Source: an uncultured Johnsonella sp.
Lineage (GTDB): Bacteria > Bacillota > Clostridia > Lachnospirales > Lachnospiraceae
Assembly (NCBI GenBank): GCA_905373785.1
Contig: CAJPUK010000088.1
Span: forward strand, 1 to 9,660
Direction: 5' to 3'
Length of the DNA: 9,660 nucleotides
Positions 1-7,130 of the stretch are shown in pieces; position 1 is the stretch's first letter, and each line of letters begins with the position of its first letter. Made by a program: the position numbers and the translations under genes. The notes beneath the pieces were generated by a model. The model saw only the letters and a program-made list of their open reading frames with translations, did no database searches and was not told where the DNA came from.

Positions 1-775
1 TTACCGGAGCATATAAATACACTTCATAACCATCATCTGAATAAGATTTATAGCTCAAAGCATCAATACTTTTTGTCTTTCCTCCCTTTACCTGTACGAC
101 AGCCTTCTTTTTATTGTTCTTATCCCTACCGATCAATTCACACTCAATCTTTATTGTTGTGGATTTATTTGCAATAGAATTTGATAGAACATAGAAATTC
201 TTTTTAATTTGAAGGTATGCGATAACCAATTCTTCAAGTTCAAGGTCAGGAAGATTGTCTAAAATAGATCCCGACAACTGATTGTACTCGTATTTATTTA
301 TTCCGGACAGGTTATTATAGATATGTTTTGAATACTCAACAATAATTTTATCATAAATACCCTCAGCAATTCCACCTCTCGGTCTGTTAAATGACGCCTT
401 GATCTGTCCCGGAATCTGCATTCCCACCTTAAATGCTAATACAGGAAGTACTGCACCTATATCCATTACCTGATCATACTTAGGGATTGCTTTTCCTGTT
501 GCTCTACAAACCCAGTAATTACCTTGTAAATCTCTGGTCCAAAACAAATCATCCACTCCTGTATCTCTGAATACATTTAATGCATGATTTATTCGAAAGA
601 CACCCTCTTTAACAGCATAATAAAAGTCTTTATATGTCTTTATTTCAATGTCTTTTCTGTATATAGAACTCCATCCGATAGCGAGATATTGCTTGTCACC
701 ATTTAAGCAAAAATCAATTAAGGTACTTCTATCCTTACAATCTGTTTTAATATTGATCCTCGTTACATGATTCAT
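1..775 (-). CDS. Putative modification-dependent restriction endonuclease (PUA/EVE-like + PD-(D/E)XK), 3' end beyond window
   Basis: This frame is open for 258 codons from an ATG at 773-775 to the left edge, so the C-terminus is missing. An AAGGGG-type ribosome binding site lies about 10 nt upstream. Residues 1-94 resemble the PUA/EVE-like module found at the N-terminus of Mrr-type nucleases: LAIGW at 31-35, then DDLFWTRD and GNYWVCRATG at 75-94. Residues about 178-255 look like a PD-(D/E)XK core: a helix with EEL (181-183), a strand with IECEL (210-214), then VVQVKGG (226-232) supplying a QxK motif. In characterised relatives such N-terminal modules read modified cytosine and the nuclease cuts modified DNA, so a role against modified phage or foreign DNA is inferred. 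The gene lies 14 nt downstream of a WYL regulator remnant, a common regulator-effector order in defence loci. The family call rests on motif reading alone; another nuclease or a nuclease-like protein of unknown role is possible. Confidence 0.6.
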   Translation of the reverse strand, partial: MNHVTRINIKTDCKDRSTLIDFCLNGDKQYLAIGWSSIYRKDIEIKTYKDFYYAVKEGVFRINHALNVFRDTGVDDLFWTRDLQGNYWVCRATGKAIPKYDQVMDIGAVLPVLAFKVGMQIPGQIKASFNRPRGGIAEGIYDKIIVEYSKHIYNNLSGINKYEYNQLSGSILDNLPDLELEELVIAYLQIKKNFYVLSNSIANKSTTIKIECELIGRDKNNKKKAVVQVKGGKTKSIDALSYKSYSDDGYEVYLYAPV

Positions 776-789
776 TTTAATAGTTCCCC

Positions 790-1116
790 TTATACTTTAT
801 GCATTTCACAAATAGATTTTTTAATCCGCACACTAAGATTTTTTGGTTTCAATACCTCTACATATGATCCATACTGTAAAGCCCGATAAAACATTGAATC
901 TTCTTTACAGTTAAATCTTACTTCCATCTGTCCGGGTACATCTGTTTTTCCAATACTAAGGTCTTTATCCAGCCGGTCTATCACCTCATTCATCATACTT
1001 TCTTCTTTCAGCGCTCTTACGGGAACACTTGAACCACTAAACATATAAATGTGTTCAGCCGTATGCTTAGACAAATCAAATCCGTTCTTAAAATCTTTTA
1101 TTTCTTTTTTTATACT
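790..1116 (-). pseudogene. WYL-domain transcriptional regulator, C-terminal (WCX) remnant
   Basis: The frame is open from just after a TGA at 1117-1119 to a TAA at 790-792, about 108 codons. The product matches the end of WYL/WCX regulators: IKDFKNGFDLSKH followed by EHIYMFSG, a central segment with VRFNCKEDS, then LQYGSYVEVLKPKNL and a terminal helix. The family normally has about 300 residues with an N-terminal winged helix and a WYL core; both are absent. No ATG starts the frame in the preserved part; the only early start is a TTG at 1074, without a convincing ribosome binding site. The 5' end overlaps the end of the upstream Fic frame by a few bases, which looks like a deletion joint. WYL proteins often repress defence genes, so the intact gene probably controlled the nuclease gene that follows after 14 nt. 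I read it as a non-functional stub, though a separate small WCX protein cannot be excluded. Confidence 0.65.
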
Positions 1117-1892
1117 TCATTAGAGTCCCCAACTACAACTGTCTCTTCAAGAGTTGTAAGTATAATTTCAAGCATCAGTTCTACAAAGATATAACTGTCA
1201 GCCTCTTTGTCAGACTTTCCGAGTGCATCATAATAGTCCTGTTGCCTACTTCTTATCAATTCCTCAATCGGAAGCCAGAAAAACAATTCGTTCCATTTTC
1301 CAAGCAATAAACTGTGCCACATTCTTCCGATACGACCGCTTCCATCTGCAAAAGGATGAATAAATTCAAACTCATAATGAAAAATTGCACTCTTGATCAA
1401 TGGATGCATTTGAGATCCTTTATACCATTCAAATAATTTCCGGATCTGCATAGGTACAAATTCGGCAGGTGGAGCCATGTGTACAACAACATCTACATCA
1501 AATATTCCTACTCCTCTACTTCTAAATGTTCCATTCTATAAAATCAACCCTTCCATCATAACCCGGTGTGCTTTCAGTAAGTCTTTTACAGAATTGGGAT
1601 CAAGTGAAAGCAGCAGTTCATATGTGTCATAAGCATTCTTAACCTCTCGTATTTCATTAGGATTTCCAAGAACCCTCTTTCCATCCAAAATGGCAGTCAC
1701 TTGTTCTAAAGAAAGCGAATTCTGTTCTATCGCAAGTGAAGAATGTATTGTTCTGATTCTATTTTCTTTTCTCAAATGTGGATTTATTTTCCCATGAGAA
1801 AGAACTGCTATCCGTCCTACTTGCTCACTAATTGCAGCCACAAGATTTATAATCCTATCCGTTATATGAAACGGTGGTTTGTATTCACTCAT
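1110..1892 (-). pseudogene. Fic-family protein interrupted by an in-frame amber codon and truncated at the C-terminus
   Basis: One reading frame from ATG 1892 to TAA 1110 carries a whole Fic fold but is split by a TAG at 1536-1538. The first part (118 aa) has the N-terminal helical region with SLAIEQN at about residues 52-58, close to the [S/T]xxxE[G/N] inhibitory helix of class II Fic proteins (Q instead of G/N). After the TAG the same frame reads NGTFRSRGVGIFD and VVVHMAPPAEFVP, then HPFADGSGRIGR, the catalytic HxFx(D/E)GNGRxxR motif with Ser replacing Asn. Because the frame continues without a shift, a single nonsense change explains the break. Fic enzymes transfer AMP or a related group from a nucleotide to target proteins. 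Relatives with this N-terminus usually run to about 330-370 residues with a C-terminal winged helix; here the frame ends at GDSNEV, next to the WYL stub, so about 70-100 residues seem lost. Translation could restart at ATG 1478, but that product lacks the N-terminal half. Confidence 0.8.
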
Positions 1893-2328
1893 TGTTTATT
1901 CTGTCCTTTATCCTAAAATATTCATTACCTAAAAAACATGCCTAATATAAACTTATTACTTTGTAACCATATCCAATAATGACTTATAACTGTCAATAAC
2001 ATCATGTACCACAGCGCCATTACTGACTGCTTTATTTAGCCCATAGATGTATATAAACACTTGAAACAGGTCAAAAAGGAAGGATTTCTCACTCTCTTTT
2101 GTTTTAATACCTATCCTATACAATTATCCGGACTTGGTCCGTGGATATCATAAAACATCCTACAACAGCCGATTTCACCTCTTATTACAATATATCACAA
2201 TATAGATAATAATAACATTTTTAAACATATATTTGAATCTGATTTTATAAATTATCCTACACAATATCTCCACACATTCGTACTATCATTTACCATATGG
2301 CACTTATTAATACCTTACGCAATACCAT
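1893..2328. other. AT-rich non-coding stretch between divergent genes
   Basis: The lower-coordinate part (1956 to about 2200) contains traces of coding sequence on the minus strand, listed separately. An imperfect inverted repeat sits at 2125-2147: TATCCGGAC, a TTG loop, then GTCCG-T-GGATA with one bulged T; it has no adjacent T-run, so it is not an evident terminator. From about 2200 to 2328 the sequence is very AT-rich and I see no gene or RNA. No clear promoter for the Fic remnant was recognised. Confidence 0.5.
1956..2123 (-). pseudogene. Short open stretch, probable 3' remnant of an unidentified gene
   Basis: On the minus strand 55 sense codons are open between a TAA at 2124-2126 and the stop at 1956-1958. 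The product has a protein-like composition: IGIKTKESEKSFLFDLFQ, then VFIYIYGLNKAV, and DVIDSYKSLLDMVTK at the end. It lacks a credible start; the only early candidate is a TTG at 2123 without a ribosome binding site. Immediately upstream, in another frame, the sequence reads RGEIGCCRMFYDIHGPSPDN before a stop near 2108, so a frameshifted gene extending to about 2200 is plausible. It ends 63 nt before the Fic remnant and has the same orientation. I do not recognise the family. Confidence 0.3.
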
Positions 2329-2357
2329 TTGACAATTTAAACTCATTGTGCTAGAAC
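2329..2357 (+). promoter_or_regulatory. Sigma-A type promoter of the hydrolase-mprF operon
   Basis: A perfect -35 TTGACA (2329-2334) is followed after 17 nt by TAGAAC (2352-2357), with an extended -10 TG at 2349-2350. Transcription would start near 2364, about 30 nt before the hydrolase start. Position and spacing fit a housekeeping promoter; no operator stands out. Confidence 0.65.
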
Positions 2358-2393
2358 ATGTTACAAAATAAAGCCAAGAAAGTGTGTTAAGAG

Positions 2394-3134
2394 ATGGAAT
2401 TTTATCGTACAAACGGAGAAAGGATACATTATGAGATTATCGGGACAGGCTTTCCTGTCGTATTTCTCCATGGCAATAACTTAGAAAGCGGTTATTTTAA
2501 AAAACAAAGGATACTTAGCAAGTACTTCAAACTTATTTTTGTGGACAGCTTAGGACAGGGGCAGTCGGGAAATATATTCGGAAAGATAAGTTTTTCCTAT
2601 CTGGCGGACAGTCTGGAAGAACTACTCTCATACCTTACTGTAAAGAAATGTCTCTTGGTAGGACATAGTGACGGAGCTAATCTTGCCATAGAATATGCCG
2701 CACTTCATCAAAGCAGGGTCGCCGGTATTTTGGCAAATAGCGGTAATATCGCATTTGACGGCGTTAAGTTTCTCCCAAGATATTCAACTTATCTCGAAGA
2801 GAGCCTTTATAGGGTTTTGGGTATATTTTCTCCTTTTTTTAATAGAAAAGCAAAGGTCTCTGCACTTTTATATGAGGATCTTGATATTCCAAAGGACGCA
2901 TTTGCCAAGTCAAACTATCCGGTCGTAGTTTTGGCAGGTGCACATGATATGATCAAGCGAAGGCACAGCATTGAGATTGCAAAACTTTTCCCAAAAGGAA
3001 AATTTATAGAAATAAAAAATCAAGGGCACAACATTCCCCAAAAAGACAGTATTTGCTTTAACAAAATCATTTCCGAATTGGTAAAATATATACAAAATTT
3101 CAAACAATACATTCCCGACAATATAAGGAGGTAA
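2394..3134 (+). CDS. Alpha/beta hydrolase, first gene of the mprF operon
   Basis: A 246-residue single-domain alpha/beta hydrolase with a complete catalytic set. HGNN (26-29) forms the oxyanion hole, GHSDG (90-94) is the nucleophile elbow with Ser92, AGAHD places the acid at Asp185, and GHNIP gives His212. The length is normal. The N-terminus has no signal peptide or membrane segment, so the protein is expected in the cytoplasm. The start is ATG 2394 with only a weak purine-rich AAGAAAG region upstream. The gene ends 3 nt before mprF, whose ribosome binding site lies in the last codons here, so the two are probably translationally linked. The substrate cannot be read from sequence. Alanyl-phosphatidylglycerol hydrolases are known beside synthases in some bacteria (PA0919 beside PA0920 in Pseudomonas aeruginosa), so turnover of aminoacylated lipids is a reasonable hypothesis; a general esterase or lipase role is the alternative. 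Confidence 0.88.
   Translation: MEFYRTNGERIHYEIIGTGFPVVFLHGNNLESGYFKKQRILSKYFKLIFVDSLGQGQSGNIFGKISFSYLADSLEELLSYLTVKKCLLVGHSDGANLAIEYAALHQSRVAGILANSGNIAFDGVKFLPRYSTYLEESLYRVLGIFSPFFNRKAKVSALLYEDLDIPKDAFAKSNYPVVVLAGAHDMIKRRHSIEIAKLFPKGKFIEIKNQGHNIPQKDSICFNKIISELVKYIQNFKQYIPDNIRR
3125..3131 (+). promoter_or_regulatory. Strong ribosome binding site of mprF
   Basis: AAGGAGG lies 6 nt before the mprF ATG (3138), inside the final codons of the upstream hydrolase gene. It fixes the mprF start and supports coupled translation. Confidence 0.85.
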
Positions 3135-3137
3135 GAA

Positions 3138-5723
3138 ATGCAAAACATCATCTCTTTTTTTAAAAAATGGCAAAATCTTCTAAAAGGCATTTTATTTATG
3201 AGTATACTTATACTGGTAATTGTAGAGCTTTCTCGCATGGGTAAGACCATTTCTTTTGCTGCCATCAAAAGTATACTCAGCACTTTGTCCGTACTTAAGA
3301 TTTTTAGTCTTCTTTTCTTCGGCATACTTGCGGTGTCTCCGATGATACTGTATGACTACATACTTAGCAAAGAACTTGGTAAAAAGATTTCTATAGCTAA
3401 ACTTATAGAGAACAGTTGGACCATCAACAGCTTAAATAATCTTATAGGATTTGCCGGAATTGTAGATGTAGGGCTTCGCTACAGCTATTTTTCAGAAGAG
3501 GAAAATGAAGGCAAGACAATGCAGGGTATATCAAAGGTAATGCCTTACTTTATGTCCGGGATGTCCCTTTTGTCCTTTATTTCACTTTTTCTTTTGTTTT
3601 TTTATCCTGAAAATGATTCATTAAAGACATATAGCTTTGTACTTGTAATTGCTACATTCATACTTCCTGTTTTATTATTTCTTTCTACCAGAAAGGGGCT
3701 TAACTATTTCGGAAACTTAAGCTATAAGAAAATCATAGCTTTAATAGGTACTTCAGTTTTGGATTGGAGCTTTGTATCGGGCTTTTTCTTTTATGTGGGA
3801 AAAGTGCTGGGGTATAATGTTTCCCTTGCAAATATACTTCCGCTATTTTGCATTTCTATTTGTATAGGTATCGTATCCATGATACCGGGAAGTCTCGGAA
3901 GCTTTGATCTGATAATGATAGGCGGACTTTTGCACCTGTCAATAAACAATAACGAGGCGGCAAGTTGGCTTTTACTTTTCCGTATTTTTTATTATATCAT
4001 TCCTTTTTTCATCGGACTGTTTCTTTTCATAAAGAGTATGGGAAGGCAAATAAATAACAAATTTTTAGGTGTACCGAAAAAGCTCATTAACCTGATAGGA
4101 CAAGGGGTAATTCACTTTATGGCAAATTTTTTCGGTTTTTTTCTGATGGCAAGTGCAATAATGCCTGATGAAATTCATAGTATACCGATTATCGGAAAAA
4201 TGGATCCGATCAGGGGGCAGCTTCTTTTTCAGTTTCCAAGCTTTCTGCTCGGCAGCCTTTTTTTCCTACTTGGAAGACTGTTAAAAAGACGCTCTGCCTT
4301 TTCAAAGACTTTTTGCATCGTTTTATGTATGATAAGCCTTATATATATTAACCTTGGAGACTATTCTATCTTTAGTTCTCTTTATATACTGATCTTTATG
4401 ACATTAGTGTATGCACAAAGAAAAGGCTTAAACAGAAAAGCATTTTTTTATCCGCTTGAAGACAGAGCAAAAGACATCGGATATATAGTTGCAAGTTTGC
4501 TGATTACTGTTTTTCTTTTGTATATATCAAGAGGAAGTAGCGGAAGTAACAGTTTGGGTTTTCTTTTATTTCATCATAATAGAATTTTATTAAAAGGCTC
4601 CTTAAGAACTTTCTTCTTTTCAGGATTTTTGAGTCGCTTTTTACATCTTTTTGCATACTTTTTAATCATCGTATTTTTTTATATTGCAGTGGAGTCTATA
4701 GCAAAAGACAGACACTTTTCGTTCGGAGAAAAGTTTGAAAAATCCCGTTTTCAAACTTTTTTACAAAGCTTTAATAATACTAACTTAGATGCTTCCCTTG
4801 CATTTTTAGGTGATAAACTTCTCTACTACTATAGAGAAGATGATAAGGATTTGACAGCTTTCCAGTTTGCCTTGGAAGACGGCAAGGCTGTGGTTATGGG
4901 TGACCCTATCGGAAAAAGAGAATATTTTGATAAGGCGGTTTTGGCATTTATAAAAGATGCGGAAGAAAAAAATCTAACCCCTCTTTTTTATGAAGTCGGT
5001 CAGGAAATGACTCTACTTCTTCATAACTACGGATATGAATTTATGAAGTTCGGAGAAACTGCAAAGGTCGATCTTAGCGAATTCGATCTGATTGGAAAAA
5101 GCGGCAAAAAGTTTCGTGCCATTATAAATCGTGGGGAAAACAGCGGATATCACTTTAAGATGGAGTTGCCTCCTTTTTCTGATGATTTTTTGGATAAACT
5201 GCAAAATATTTCCGATGACTGGCTTGACAAAAGACAGGAAAAGGGCTTTTCTTTGGGCTTTTTTGACAGAGATTATCTTTCGCTTGCACCTATTGCCTGT
5301 GTCTTGGACGAAGACGGACATATTTTGGCATTTGCCAACTTTTTAGTATGCAATACCGACCTTGAAGCAAGTATAGACTTAATGCGTTATGACCCCAAAA
5401 CTGAAAGAGGCGGTATTATGGACTATCTTTTTGTTCAGATTTTCCTCTATCTTAAGGATAATAATGTTAATTACTTTGATCTTGGTATGGCTCCTCTTTC
5501 CAATGTCGGACAGTATGAGCACAGTTTCTTTCAAGAAAAAATTGCCTTCTTAGTCTATAGCTTTACAAATCGCTTCTATTCCTTTGGAGGTCTTAGAAAA
5601 TATAAGGAAAAGTTCGCACCGTTCTGGGAACCCAGATACCTTTCCTACCCGAAAGACAGTGCGCTTCTTTTTAATTTGCTTTCTATTTATAGGATAGATA
5701 ACAGGCAGGTGAAGAAGGGGTGA
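3138..5723 (+). CDS. mprF: MprF: bifunctional aminoacyl-phosphatidylglycerol synthase/flippase
   Basis: This 861-residue membrane protein has the size and order of full-length MprF. Residues 1 to about 300 form the LPG_synthase_TM (flippase) region with many hydrophobic helices and the signature MIPGSLGSFDL at 248-258. Further membrane helices follow to about residue 520. The cytoplasmic synthase domain (LPG_synthase_C/DUF2156, about 540-850) shows GDPIG at 588-592, SDDWLDKRQEKGFSLG from 692, SIDLMRYDP at 745-753, DLGMAPLSNVG from 781, and LRKYKEKFAPFWEPRYL near the end. The family transfers lysine or alanine from aminoacyl-tRNA to phosphatidylglycerol and flips the product to the outer leaflet, lowering negative surface charge and giving resistance to cationic antimicrobial peptides and some lipopeptides. 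Sequence alone does not tell whether lysine or alanine is used. It is the second gene of an operon with an alpha/beta hydrolase, 3 nt apart. Confidence 0.96.
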   Translation: MQNIISFFKKWQNLLKGILFMSILILVIVELSRMGKTISFAAIKSILSTLSVLKIFSLLFFGILAVSPMILYDYILSKELGKKISIAKLIENSWTINSLNNLIGFAGIVDVGLRYSYFSEEENEGKTMQGISKVMPYFMSGMSLLSFISLFLLFFYPENDSLKTYSFVLVIATFILPVLLFLSTRKGLNYFGNLSYKKIIALIGTSVLDWSFVSGFFFYVGKVLGYNVSLANILPLFCISICIGIVSMIPGSLGSFDLIMIGGLLHLSINNNEAASWLLLFRIFYYIIPFFIGLFLFIKSMGRQINNKFLGVPKKLINLIGQGVIHFMANFFGFFLMASAIMPDEIHSIPIIGKMDPIRGQLLFQFPSFLLGSLFFLLGRLLKRRSAFSKTFCIVLCMISLIYINLGDYSIFSSLYILIFMTLVYAQRKGLNRKAFFYPLEDRAKDIGYIVASLLITVFLLYISRGSSGSNSLGFLLFHHNRILLKGSLRTFFFSGFLSRFLHLFAYFLIIVFFYIAVESIAKDRHFSFGEKFEKSRFQTFLQSFNNTNLDASLAFLGDKLLYYYREDDKDLTAFQFALEDGKAVVMGDPIGKREYFDKAVLAFIKDAEEKNLTPLFYEVGQEMTLLLHNYGYEFMKFGETAKVDLSEFDLIGKSGKKFRAIINRGENSGYHFKMELPPFSDDFLDKLQNISDDWLDKRQEKGFSLGFFDRDYLSLAPIACVLDEDGHILAFANFLVCNTDLEASIDLMRYDPKTERGGIMDYLFVQIFLYLKDNNVNYFDLGMAPLSNVGQYEHSFFQEKIAFLVYSFTNRFYSFGGLRKYKEKFAPFWEPRYLSYPKDSALLFNLLSIYRIDNRQVKKG

Positions 5724-5730
5724 AAAATTC

Positions 5731-5760
5731 TTGGATGGTTTTATAATTAAAACCATCCAA
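5731..5760 (-). terminator. 13-bp perfect stem-loop between convergent mprF and fic
   Basis: Arms TTGGATGGTTTTA (5731-5743) and TAAAACCATCCAA (5748-5760) pair perfectly around a 4-nt TAAT loop. On the minus strand the stem is followed within 3 nt by a five-T run, so it may stop fic transcription; on the plus strand, where mprF ends 7 nt earlier, the run after the stem is weak. The stem is not GC-rich, so terminator strength is uncertain. Its outer sequence TTGGATGG is also found in the operator boxes before the Fic gene, so a protein-binding role is possible. Confidence 0.55.
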
Positions 5761-5826
5761 AAACTCTACATTGATCTATATAGGCACATTGATGTGGATA
5801 TCTCAGCTACCTGAATTGCAACTTTT

Positions 5827-6888
5827 TTACAAATCGCTCATGCTGTCTGTTCTAATATAAAATGTTCCTCTACCCGAACCCTTTCGAATAATAATCCCTT
5901 CTTCTGTAAGCTTTTTTAATGCTGCCAAGGTTGAAGATCTTCCTATACTTGGACAGTTTTGCACAACATCCGCTCCTGTAAACTTCCCTACTTTTTTCTC
6001 TACATAATTTTTCACAATATCATAGGCACTACTACTTTCTTTTATGAGTCCGACTCTTTCTTCAAACTCAGTGTAACAAGACAAAATCACCTGCAACATA
6101 TACTTTATAAAAGGAGTAGCATCGTTTTTTTCTTCATACCATCCTATATCGGCTTTTTCCAGTGTATCATAATATATGTCCTTTGTTTTCTCTATTTGTT
6201 TTTCTACACTGATATATTTTCCTACATTATATCCGCTCTTATACAAAAGAAGAAGTGTGAGAAGTCTGCTCATCCTGCCATTTCCATCATTAAAGGGGTG
6301 TATACATAAAAAATCACATATAAATATGGGAATCAGTATAAGCGAATCTATTTTTTCATTTGAAATAGCCTGTTCATAAGCATTACACAGTCTCTCTACT
6401 GCTTCAGGTGTATCATATGGTGCAATAGGAGTAAACCTTGTTACTACAGTTCCATCCACTCTTGTTTCGTTAATGTAATTTTGAACGCTTTTAAAATATC
6501 CTCCATAAGACAATCCTGCTCGTTTTAAAAGATCTCTATGAAGTTGTAGAATATAGGATGGTTTGATAGGTATATACTCGTTACTTTCATGTATTGTATT
6601 TAAAACATCTCTATATCCCATAATTTCATTTTCATTACGATTATGAGGTGTTGTTTTTTCTTCAAATAATTGCTTCATTCTGGTACTTGTTGTTACTATA
6701 CCTTCAATCTTATTTGAACTTTCTGTACTCTGTATTTTGGCAATCTCAGTAAGTCTATACAACTCTACCGGCTTTTGTCTTATAAATAATTCCTGCCTTC
6801 CCTTACATTCATGTATCCTTGCAACAAGGTTTAATATCTCATTATCCCATACTTTATTAAGGAGTACACTGTAATCAAATGTTCTCAT
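5827..6888 (-). CDS. Fic-domain protein, class II, with C-terminal winged helix
   Basis: The start is taken as ATG 6888 (353 aa) rather than the in-frame ATG at 6927, because AAAGGAG lies 5 nt before it and the extra 13 codons fall inside operator repeats. SSNKIEG at 57-63 is the [S/T]xxxE[G/N] inhibitory helix located N-terminally, which defines class II. The catalytic motif HPFNDGNGRMSR at 197-208 is fully canonical, with His197 and the Asp201/GNGR phosphate-binding loop intact. Residues about 285-347 form a winged helix-turn-helix ending in GIIIRKGSGRGTFYI, as in Fic proteins that bind DNA. The family AMPylates target proteins, or sometimes removes AMP; the target here is unknown. It is transcribed alone, convergent with mprF and downstream of metY. 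The palindromic box array over the start suggests that the winged helix represses its own promoter (inference). Unlike the Fic gene at 1110-1892 it is intact. Confidence 0.93.
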   Translation of the reverse strand: MRTFDYSVLLNKVWDNEILNLVARIHECKGRQELFIRQKPVELYRLTEIAKIQSTESSNKIEGIVTTSTRMKQLFEEKTTPHNRNENEIMGYRDVLNTIHESNEYIPIKPSYILQLHRDLLKRAGLSYGGYFKSVQNYINETRVDGTVVTRFTPIAPYDTPEAVERLCNAYEQAISNEKIDSLILIPIFICDFLCIHPFNDGNGRMSRLLTLLLLYKSGYNVGKYISVEKQIEKTKDIYYDTLEKADIGWYEEKNDATPFIKYMLQVILSCYTEFEERVGLIKESSSAYDIVKNYVEKKVGKFTGADVVQNCPSIGRSSTLAALKKLTEEGIIIRKGSGRGTFYIRTDSMSDL

Positions 6889-6893
6889 ATAAA

Positions 6894-6900
6894 CTCCTTT
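6894..6900 (-). promoter_or_regulatory. Ribosome binding site deciding the fic start
   Basis: AAAGGAG is placed 5 nt before ATG 6888. It overlaps the first operator box (6898-6907), so a protein bound there would cover the site on the DNA. No equally good site precedes the upstream ATG 6927. Confidence 0.7.
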
Positions 6901-6970
6901 CATCCAAGAATCTGTACTTTCATCCAACTTTACTATGTTTTGGACGAAAATACAATCTATTGGATGGAAA
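6898..6970. promoter_or_regulatory. Palindromic array of four TTGGATGAAA-type boxes before fic
   Basis: On the plus strand two exact TTTCATCCAA boxes lie at 6898-6907 and 6918-6927, followed by two boxes in reverse orientation: TTGGACGAAA at 6940-6949 (one mismatch) and TTGGATGGAAA at 6960-6970 (one extra or changed G). Box starts are spaced 20, 22 and 20 nt, about two helix turns each, so the whole array is an inverted repeat centred near 6933. It covers the fic ribosome binding site and probably its promoter; a TAGTAA (6932-6937, minus) is a weak -10 candidate. I infer an operator, most simply for the Fic protein's own winged helix. Confidence 0.65.
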
Positions 6971-7030
6971 ATTTTCTACTGCAAGTTATAGTCATCAATA
7001 TACAAAGCAATCTTACTTTTAATAAAATAA

Positions 7031-7130
7031 TGAGGCTGTGTATTTTAAGATTTTTGCACAAGTTGTATGATTGCATTATACCAAAATACCACTACATCTT
7101 GTGCTTGATCTCTATTTTGCAACAGCCCCA
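7031..7130. mobile_element. 100-bp MITE-like element with IS-type inverted ends
   Basis: The element starts TGAGGCTGT and ends ACAGCCCCA, imperfect terminal inverted repeats (8 of 9) that resemble the GGGGCTGTTGCAAAA ends of several clostridial insertion sequences. Inside, GCACAAGTTGTA (7056-7067) faces TACATCTTGTGC (7093-7104), an 11 of 12 match. The pairs nest, so a long hairpin could form. It contains no gene. It lies 12 nt past the metY stop and may also affect the 3' end of the metY transcript. A clear target duplication was not found. Confidence 0.5.

Noticed and set aside
2125..2147. Imperfect hairpin as a transcription terminator
   Set aside because: It has a bulge, a 3-nt loop and no T-run on either strand.
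2695..3325. Frames overlapping the hydrolase and the start of mprF
   Set aside because: They lie in alternative frames of two well-supported genes.
5959..6379. Plus-strand frames antisense to the Fic gene
   Set aside because: Shadow frames with biased Phe/Ile/Ser content, opposite a gene with clear catalytic motifs.
6889..6927. Upstream ATG adding 13 residues to the intact Fic protein
   Set aside because: The extension lies in the operator boxes and lacks a good ribosome binding site; ATG 6888 has AAAGGAG at 5 nt.
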